From the NCBI GenBank assembly GCA_027924645.1, contig BSBN01000845.1:992001-1056000 (forward strand): DNA of 64,000 nt, given 5' to 3'. The translations under genes were made by a program, and so were the position numbers. The notes below the pieces were generated by a model. The model was given only the letters and a program-made list of their open reading frames with translations. It was not told where the DNA came from and did not search any database. Below are positions 55,131-64,000 of this stretch, piece after piece (position 1 is the stretch's first letter; each line of letters opens with the position of its first letter). This DNA comes from Cunninghamia lanceolata. Lineage: Eukaryota; Streptophyta; Pinopsida; Cupressales; Cupressaceae.

Positions 55131-58100
55131 ATTATAGTGCTCTATAATCCTTATGCCAAAATGATAAATCATGCTAAACTTCTCAAAAAGTCTTGATCTT
55201 GTACTTGTCAAGTGAGACAACTCTTGCCAAAGAATACAATGCCAACCCAAAGACTTAGATTTTTTTGTGACAATACCATGTGTTGAACAAAAATATTTAT
55301 GGAATATAAGCCCTTTGATATGTGGATGATTGAGGCCTTTTATCTGATTCCCAAACTGAACTACATCTTCCCACAAAGTTTTTGTAAATTTGTCAAATAC
55401 AGTTTTGTCTATCTTCCCTCCTAGCATCTTGGTAGATCTCTGAGAAGTGTACCTATGTTGTGTGATATTGTTACAACAATATTTGATGTACAACCAAATA
55501 TTCCATATTACTCATGGGTTTGTAGTATGCCTTGCATCTTCCCCAATCAACAACCTCTTTCTTTTAGCTTGTTCTTCCCAAAGTGTATGTGCACTATCAC
55601 AAGACAAGTTAAACTAAAAACTCCTGCAACCTCTTACAATGATATAACTCTTAAATTTTTATGGTGTATAGGAATCTTATAGAAGTCCATGCATCCTCCA
55701 TAACAGTAAAGACAAATTTTTGAAATAATTGCTGTTGTCTCTCAAAATTACACCCTGGCTAAGTTGTAGAACTTAGCATTATGGAGAAACATGGGATCTT
55801 TCCAGGCTTGTGGGTCACCTATGATGGAAAGAACCTCCGGAGAAGGACGGCTTCCTCTTGATACTCCACCTATAACTATACTAATGCTTTGCAGAGGAAA
55901 GGGTAAGAAAGAAACATGAAAAGTAAAACTAACTCCTAAGGTGATGCACCAAACTGATTATCTTAACCTGTAAAATCAATTTTGCACACACAGTTTAATC
56001 AAAAGATACAAGCTTGACTTGCACAACCTAGTTCTATATGTTTTCTACATCAATATTTCATGGGAAGTATATGATGCATCATCCTAGAAGGAAAAGAACA
56101 TTTCTCAACTTGAACTATTTGCACTCTAACACAACTCACAACCTACAAAATAAAATGTACTAATTGCACAAAGGCGCTACCAATGAGACACAAGGACAAG
56201 GAAATGAAATGACTTCACAAGTAATTGTATCAACTATTTAATTGCACACAATAGAATAGAAAAGAAGTAAGAAGGAAAAAGCTTATCTCTATTGATCTCC
56301 AAGGTGTTAATTGTATACATGTCAAAATGAGTTACAATATCATCTCCTGCTGAAAGAGCTCCAGAAGAGTTACAATCTGGCCTGAAAATGAAAAGAATTC
56401 TCTAATAATGAATAAAAGAGAAGATTATATACTTCTCCAAGCAGCTGTAACAAGATAAGTATGAGAAACCTCCATGGTTGTGCATCTCATAAAACCCCTC
56501 AAAATATCTATCTAAAGTCCTCCAAAATGAGTTCCCAATGAAGAAAAAGTTAAGGCATGTCATCACCCACCATAAAAGCTCTTAAAATGCATTAAAACTT
56601 TTCAACTAAGACAAAATATCCCCTTAAATGCTCTCCACAATTTCAAACTCCTCTAACCTACTTGGCCTCTCCTCATAAATTTCAGTCTTATCCCCCTTAT
56701 GCAATAAATGATATAAATATCCTTCCTTTTTAGAAAATAACATTTAAACTAAGTGACTTATAATTTCATCACTTAGTCAAATGTTTTACACTTTGACCTT
56801 GCATAAGTATTACACTTCAATTTATATGTTTAATTACATGATTATGGGGGAGGATAATGTTTTGATTAAATATTAAAGATAATCAACATTTGATTACTTT
56901 AATATTTAACATTTGTTATTCTTTTCCCTCTTATAAAATACATGTTAAATATTAAGGTAATGATGAAATATTATCCTTAATACTCAATTATGTCGTTATT
57001 CTTGCCAATAATCATACAATTAAAACATATAAAGTGACAATATCATTTTAAAGCAAATGATCACCTAAGTTTGAAAACTCATGGGCTCCAAAATCGATTA
57101 GGTTGAATGACTTAAGTCATGGGTCATGGTGATAATAATGGAAAGAATTTTCTTTAAAAAGAAGTCAAAACTCCAAAAAAATAGATAAGGGGGTCGAATT
57201 AAAACATTTTGAACACTAAATATCCTTATCATTTTTGACTTGCCTTTCTTGTGGAAAATTTGTTGTGCCTTGGCCACTATGAGCTAGGGTTTGGGAGAAA
57301 AGTTGCATCATTCTTGTTGATTCTGAGAGTCTCCATGCATTTTTTGAGGGATTCGATGACTCATTTTTGGAAATGAAACGTAAAAAACCTCTATTTGATT
57401 TTGTTCAATTTGTTTGCTTCCATTTTGGAGATAAAACTAGCCTTTCAAGCCACGACTGGGCTAAATTTCTGATGCATTCTATGGTTTTCATTGTTGACAC
57501 ACCTTTGAATCTGTCTTTGACTGCTGAGGTCACTCTAAAGGTTGATTGAAAGAAAATTATAGTTTTGACACCAACATTTGGTAGATAAAAGAAGGTGAGC
57601 CCTTTATTTGTCAATCTCCCTTCATTTCTTGAGTTCTCACTGTTTATTTCTAACTCCAGAGGCTGCCATGATAGTATTTATGGGTATTTTGAACTCAAAA
57701 ATCTATATTTTCTATTATATCTGCAACTTTTCTTCATTTTTTTTGAAACATGAGGCTCGATTTGGCATTAGAGGCCACAACCATGCATACAAATGGGTTC
57801 CACTATCTTTCTGAGTTTCCAAAACACCCTTCAGAGTTTGAAACTTAGCATTTTCCTAGATCTGAAACACCATAATGACAAGGGTTTGTAAGAAACACAA
57901 GACTCTGGTAGCAAATTTCAAGCACACGAATTGGGTTTTCATTCATGTATATGAAAGATATCCTCTTTTTTTTTTTTCTGGAAAACACATTGTTCCTCTT
58001 TTGCATCTGTGGTTTTTTACCTATTAAATGCCAAATTTTTATGGATTTCTGTCATTGTTGTTCTAGGTTTCGGTCAAATCTGGTCCACTCTTGAAAATGT

Positions 58101-60800
58101 AGAAATATAAGCCTTTATTAGCTGCAACCTAATAGCAAAAGGTCATTTCCTGTGTGTAGAAGATGATACAACAATTTTGTCCTTCATTTCTAAGTTTTTT
58201 ACAAGATGCAAACATTTCTGAGTTTTTTGCAAGATACAAACCTTCTATGGGGTTTAGATTATATCTAGTCTATTCCACATTTCCTGAGTGTTATTCTTTC
58301 TGAGAATGCAAAACACAAGCACGCTATCCTCTTTGATGAATGTACCTTAGCAAAATTTCAAGACTTCATCACTGTTTGCATTCATTCTCTGTGTAACACA
58401 ATGTGGGTTTTGATTTTGTATGAAGAAAATGTATTTTCAAGATGCAACTTTCATGGCTTGTCACCACAGTAAATGTACTAGCATAAGAAAATAGGCAGAG
58501 GCATGACACTGAAACACAATCACCATTGAATGAGATACTGAGAGAACTGTCATTATCGATCAATATTGATTTCCTACTGGGAGCACACATAGTAAGACTG
58601 TCACTAAGTCAATGACAAAGCATATGGGATGTCAACCATATCACAATGAATAGGAATGCAAGATCACTGTTCTGCATTAGACTATCTTGATCAGCACTGT
58701 ACTAGAAAAAAATGAGATACTTGCTCATTTAGAAGTCTACTTTCACCAAGACACCACTGCTCTTTGCCAAAACACCTACTTTACTGTCAAAACATTGGCA
58801 TTGTGCAATCAAGGTACATCAACACACTTGCTTCACTTCATGCCATCACTGTCATTGGCAAGAAACACAAATACAATCAGTCATGAAATTACTTTCTTGA
58901 AGACATACACCATTACTACCATCTCATTATATCATTGTCACTCATGTCTAATACAGTCCTCAGTCACAAATAAGAGAATTTTCAATCCACTATTAGATCA
59001 AAATTTGATACAATAAGGTCATAAATGCCTGATTTGGAGGAGACGTGGCATATTGGGAGAGATTACAATCTCATTTTCTTTGCTGTTCTAACTGCACTAT
59101 ATAGTGACAAAACTCAAGTAACTATCTAGATTTTGGCTTATGAAATCTATAAAATGAAATAAGTGTATATATGTTCTTCCTTTTGATTCCTCTTGTAGAT
59201 GCATATGACATTGAAAGTACTATATAAGCTCCACTTTGAAATCTCTGAGCTGGTATAAACATGTATGCACTTGTCACTGTGACAAATAAGCTCATTGCAC
59301 TTTATGAATTTGCACCAAATGTGTTCTCACATATAATGTTTATAGCCTCTTCATTTCATTCCGTATAGCACACACACCCTTGAGTATGGCATTTATTTCA
59401 TAGTTGAAATTATACTCAAACACTTCCTTTTACAAATGTTACTGTCCATATGGCTGAAACAATATGTCCATCTGAATAGTCTTCATGTGTTACCTCTTGT
59501 AGCTGCACTTGTAAACTATGACTATGGCAATTTAGATGATACTCTTCTGATGGCTATCCCACTTAAGCATCATGTGCTTGTATACATCTTTTGATCTTGG
59601 GCACCTTCTACCTGTACTTTGTATGTATTTATACACTTGGTGAAGACAAAAGAAAGAGTATATGAGTATCATCTATACCTTTTACTTTCAGGACTGTTGT
59701 AGCATCTCATGACTATTCGTTGTTCTACTGCTGACCATTTCATGGTTGCACCTATATTCCTCATTGCACACATCTTGATTGTCCAAGAATGAGTTGTTCT
59801 ATGGCCTTTTGCTGCTCTGTATATGATCATAATCATATTGACTTGATTCAGCTATATGTGAACAAGGAAACACACTATTATAGTTTTAAATTATCTTCAA
59901 TCTCTTGTAGATGAACAAGAATATGCCCTCTGTTGTTCCATTCTTATGGGTTGTTCCTTGATTTTTTATGATCATCAGGCCACACTTGTATATGTTGTTC
60001 TACTATGACTGGAACCTTTGCTTCTTTGATGGCATCATGGCTTTTTAATGACAGTAACACATGGCATTTGACTTGGCTTTCTCACATGGCATTTGTTCCA
60101 ACTTGACTATTACTCTTTCTTGTACTTGATAAATCTGATATAGTAGCAACACGCATGTGATGAAAACATCATGATGCTTGGTCTATTGAATTTCTCTGCA
60201 TTAATGTCATTACTTCGAGTATGCTGGACTCAACCCTTGTAGAAGCCCACTTTACCCCACATACTACAATATTAAATGAAGTAATCAACAATGAAACTTT
60301 ACCTGTATCTGCACATTGGACAAACTTGTTAGACAAAACCATGAGTTTCAGATTTGTTCTTTGTTTTCCTTTGCTACATATGATGATTACAGATTGATGT
60401 AATGCATTATAGGAGTAAATTGTGCATGTAATGATGATGTATATACAAGGATTAGGTATCCTAAGATTTAACACAATTTTGTCCTATCTCTTTGTAGACA
60501 TTTTGGAGTAGCAGGGCGACCTCTATGAAGGAGCTGAAGATGAAGCTGCTCAACTACGGGGGTTCATCATTACAAGGCAATGACAGATCCCTTGTCTTTG
60601 TATATGCTTTCATTTCTATATGCATCATTTCCTTTTCTAATGCATTATGGTAGTCATTCCCATAGCTTGTGTGGGAGCATTTCATTTGATATTTATAAAT
60701 AATGAAAAAGCCTTTTAAAATATGCAATGTTGCATGGTTCTTCTTGATTGTAAACAATTGTATTTGTCTGAAGTTCTTTTATGGAAATTTTCTCTTTGTA
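55131..60800. other. No recognised gene; AT-rich intergenic or old repeat DNA
   Basis: The longest ORFs (55493-55041 minus, 150 codons; 58687-59016 plus, 109 codons) show no known motif. Five CT-rich tracts ending CTTGTAG or TTTGTAG occur near 59200, 59505, 59905, 60220 and 60495. I see no LTR pair. Confidence 0.45.
56867..56908. repeat. 42-base near-perfect palindrome
   Basis: TAAATATTAAAG and its reverse complement CTTTAATATTTA flank a partly self-complementary centre (ATCA against TGAT). It lies in an AT-rich tract with several related TTAAATATTAA words up to 57000. Confidence 0.65.
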
Positions 60801-61046
60801 AAACACTCATTAATAACATACATGCCCCCCTTAAAACTATAAAACTTAACCAGCTCCATTTGATTGAGCTGGAAAATAAAAATGGGTAACAATTACCTCT
60901 TTTACCTTCACATTGTGAAGATACACCTTGCTGAAATCATCATTAATTGTTTCATACTTTGCCTCATCTTCAAGGATGTTAAATACAACTTCAGTATTTG
61001 ATCTAGAACAGCAATAGTATTGTTGAGGAACATAAGTTAACATCAT
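60801..61046 (-). other. Possible 3' end of a minus-strand retroelement
   Basis: On the minus strand an ORF (61046-60846, ending FPAQSNGAG) is followed by TTTTAAGGGGGGC, a polypurine-like tract, and then TGTATGTTATTAATG, which could open an LTR at 60822. No protein motif supports it, and no second LTR was found. Confidence 0.3.
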
Positions 61047-61413
61047 ATAATAGCATAAAATACTTTACCATTTCCCAAAAATTGAACCTACAAGCAGCAA
61101 TTTGCTTGGGTAGCAGACTGTGCACCTTATGTGTCCATTCACTAGCACATACTAATCACCCAACACACTTTTCAAAATGATAGGGGAAAGTACATCATCA
61201 GCATAACCTATCATCTAAAAATTGCTCTACCTTTTATCCACAAGTGCCTTCCAAGTCACTCTTAAGTATACATATGAATTTCCATGGTGACTAGTTCATA
61301 AAATAACATTTATGATAAAAAGTTGTTTTGTAGACTCCTAGGCAATCTTCTCTTGATTATTATTGATCTCTAATAGGAAACAACAAAAAAAGGTGTCTAC
61401 TACAACATTAAAT
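61047..61413. other. Unassigned sequence left of the solo LTR
   Basis: No gene or repeat is recognised. Its right end carries the TSD copy TAAAT of the LTR at 61414. Confidence 0.4.
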
Positions 61414-62937
61414 TGCTGCAAGTATGTGCATTCGGTGTTGCCATTGATGTCAACAAGCTTGTGTTATCATTGGTGTCAATTGTATGAGAAAAGGAATATG
61501 CAAGAGTGTGAGAAGTTAATGAGTTGTTGATGTTGTTGATATGTTTCTAGTGCTTGGTTTCCAAGTGCTTTTGAGAAAATTTGAATAATAAAGGAAATAG
61601 TGTGTTGTAAAGATGTTGTGTTGTAAAGTAGGGTTCTGGTTTTACTCTGCATTTCTTTTAGATTGAAGATTTGTTTATGCAGCTTGGATATGTTGATTAG
61701 AGGTGTTCAGAGATGATACATTCATAATTGGGTGTGTTGGATCGATGTGTAGAGGAAGATGTGTTCACCATTGTGTGAATTGTGTATTGCAAAGGTGTTT
61801 GGGAGAAGAGTATTTTCTCCGCATTTCTCTGTAGAGTGGTTTCAAGTCTTATGGTACTAGAAGTGTGCTTATAAGGTTGATATGTATCTTTAGTTAAAGT
61901 TGTTTATGGTTTGGTACTCTGGAAGTTGATTTCTTGAGTTGATGTGCATGATAGTGATAATTGAGTATACTGGGTAAACAAGGTAAGTTTGTTTGACAAA
62001 TGAAAGCTGTTGCAGAGGAATTTGTTGGTTTTTAGGTTGTCTCAGGATGATTATGGAATATTCTAGATGGTGTTCAAGCTTGGTGTATAGTTTGCAAGTA
62101 GTATTTGGCTTTGAGGGAGCATGTACTTAAAAGTTTATTGTGTTAACACAGGTTTGGCTAACCTTGGGTGTTTACACTAATTGCAGAGTTTCTTCAATGA
62201 TTGTGGAAGTGTGGTGTAACATGTATGAATGGATTTAGGTCCAAGCTAAGGTGTGTTGTGGTCTACCTTCATTCCTCTCCACCAAGGGAATGTTTTGGTG
62301 CCGACGTAATTTGAATTTGCATGATTAAAGTGCTTTACTAACCTTGGAGAATGTTTTTAAGATTGAAGATGGTATAAATAAGTGTTGAAGGATGGTAAGA
62401 TGAGACAGTATGGTGTGGGTGATGCAAATTACAAAGTTATAGAGTGTGAATTTGTGCAGTGTAGTGCGAGCTTTCATGTGTTAGACTATTAGACATAGTG
62501 AGTAGAAGGTGTCTACAATTCATCAGTGAGACTATAGAGGTGATGATGGTATTGTGGTGAACTTCTCTGTAACATTGAGATAGTTTTCTCTTTGTAGCAA
62601 TCTTCTCTATCTTCTTCTCTATTCTGGCAATGAGTCTTTGGTAGTGAGCCTTTCTTTCTTTTGCAGTGAGCCCTTTGGCAGTGAGCCTATTGTTTTTCAG
62701 TGTTGTTACTACTTTATATTATGAGCTAATCATCACTATGGTTTTCCACATAAATGTGGTGTTCTCTTATGTTTGATGTTGATTTGATTCAGTTTATGTT
62801 ACTTGCTTTCATGCTTAATCATCATAATAGTTTAAGGGATTAATTGAATGAATGTGGATTTGAATGTGTGTGTGGGTTCTAAAGTTTTAAGCTACAACTG
62901 ATTCACCTCCCCTCTCAGTTGTCTTGTGCATTCACCA
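61414..62937 (+). repeat. Solo copia LTR (J)
   Basis: It runs TGCTGCAAGTATGTGC to CATTCACCA, with both ends slightly mutated from TGTTGC...CAACA. The flanks are TAAAT (61409-61413) and AAAAT (62938-62942), a TSD with one change. TATAAATA lies at 62373-62380, four AGTGAGC-type repeats at 62625-62688 and the hairpin at 62894-62922. Confidence 0.85.
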
Positions 62938-64000
62938 AAAATCACCACCACAAACTTTTGTAACAAAATCAGAAATATCTGCATACAAACTAGACCAAAC
63001 TATTGAATACCATACTGTATTTTCTTCCTTATATAGTCAAACCTTATCAATAGAAAAAAGTGCCCATACTGAAAAGATATAGTTTCCAATTCCTAGGATG
63101 GATCATGAACATAAACACCATAGTAACACACAACATCAATACCACACAAAACTCCTGTATGACATTTGTATATTGAAGTAACATAACTATGCTCATACTT
63201 TGACTTTCTAATATGCATGATGACTCCTTCAAAGATAAGAGGATACTCAACACAACTCCTTAAATCATAATAGTAGTGGTATTTATGACTTCTTGAAAAA
63301 CTCATATATGTGAGTATAAACACCATACAAGGTTGATGCAACATAGAGAAAACTCCATCATGAAAATATACCTTAACTAATTTTGAGAAATTGCATACCT
63401 TGATTTCAATCCATGATTCATCTAGAAGTTGAATCTTTACACAATTAGAAATGATGAAGCCTCCATGCATCACTACATTCCATGTTAGAATCTCATCTTC
63501 AACCACATTAGTACACTCTTTATCAGGTGGTCTAACAAGAAAATTGCCAACAAGAAGCTTGCTGCACTTGTCCAGATTATTCTACACCTTGTCATGTGAA
63601 CATATAAGCCATCTATGATGAAAACCTCTTTCCCTAAGTTTATATCCTTGTTTCTCTTTCTAAGTGTCATCTATATGCTGCAATCTTCTATCTAGTAACA
63701 ATCCTAGGAACATATTTATGAGCACCATTTTTCGCTGATTTGGAAGCAATTGAGTAACATAGAATAGGTAATGTTGCTTACCCAAGAACAAAATAGCTTG
63801 CATGCTTTCCTTCATTACACAACTTTCTGTCCAAGGAACTTGTCCTTTATGAGTAGTCCCTTAAACTGTGAACTCTTCTCTAATATCATGGAGTATTCCA
63901 AGCATCATACTTTTGTTTTCAATTGTAGAATTAAGTTCCAAGGAGCAATTCATGAGTTGCAAACATTGGACTCCTACAACTTCATTAGAACTTACAAAAT
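62938..64000. other. Unassigned sequence at the right end
   Basis: Minus-strand ORFs of 137 and 61 codons (63093-63506 and 63485-63670) overlap in different frames and show no motif. They may be a decayed coding region, but I cannot support one. Confidence 0.35.

Noticed and set aside
55041..55493. Minus-strand ORF of 150 codons as a retroelement gene
   Set aside because: Its 3' end reads over a polypurine tract and LTR start, and no gag or pol motif is visible upstream.
63093..63506. Minus-strand ORF of 137 codons as a possible host gene
   Set aside because: No motif, overlaps another ORF in a different frame, and the composition is not convincing.

Overview
This is a window of plant nuclear DNA, most likely from a large conifer-type (gymnosperm) genome. 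It is AT-rich, has no intact host gene, no rRNA or tRNA gene and no bacterial feature, and is built almost wholly of nested, decayed LTR retrotransposons. The conifer assignment is an inference from nesting depth and element types, not a proof. Everything was read by eye, so boundaries may be off by a few bases unless a target-site duplication (TSD) fixes them.

Left part (1-14797): the 3' end and LTR of a plus-strand element (1-2711) sits inside the integrase of a minus-strand Tat-type Ty3/gypsy element (2712 to about 9190). That element reads gag, protease, an extra RNase H, RT, RNase H, integrase. Next is a 428-codon minus-strand ORF of unknown function with four stops (9199-10482), an unassigned stretch, and a 5'-truncated Ty1/copia element of Sirevirus type on the plus strand (11118-14797) with multiple polypurine tracts and a 1.35-kb LTR.

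Middle (14798-31371): a mosaic of minus-strand copia pieces. Fragment E2 has a four-zinc-knuckle gag and a highly charged ORF and was split by a 4-kb LTR element with TSD GCTCT (15663-19649). Fragment E1 has an LTR, PBS, protease and integrase and was split by a 7.6-kb plus-strand LTR element with TSD AGTAA (21864-29489). This 7.6-kb element is the most unusual object here: it has no pol, but carries a shortened gag (coiled coil plus zinc knuckles) and a decayed ORF of about 1060 codons that I cannot assign.

Right part (31372-64000): a decayed ORF (31410-31827 continued at 52080-53690) was split by a plus-strand chromovirus H with TSD GACAA (31828-52074). Removing H and one TSD copy leaves an open frame across the junction. 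H holds a solo copia LTR in its 5' LTR (TSD TATGG) and a second complete chromovirus I in its 3' LTR (39522-51847). I in turn has a 4.5-kb insertion at its gag zinc knuckle. Beyond 53690 come a candidate minus-strand chromovirus 3' end and LTR, a long stretch with no recognised gene, a solo copia LTR (61414-62937), and unassigned sequence to the end.

The genes do not form a cellular pathway. Each element once encoded its own capsid, protease, reverse transcriptase, RNase H and integrase, and every copy now carries stops or frameshifts.
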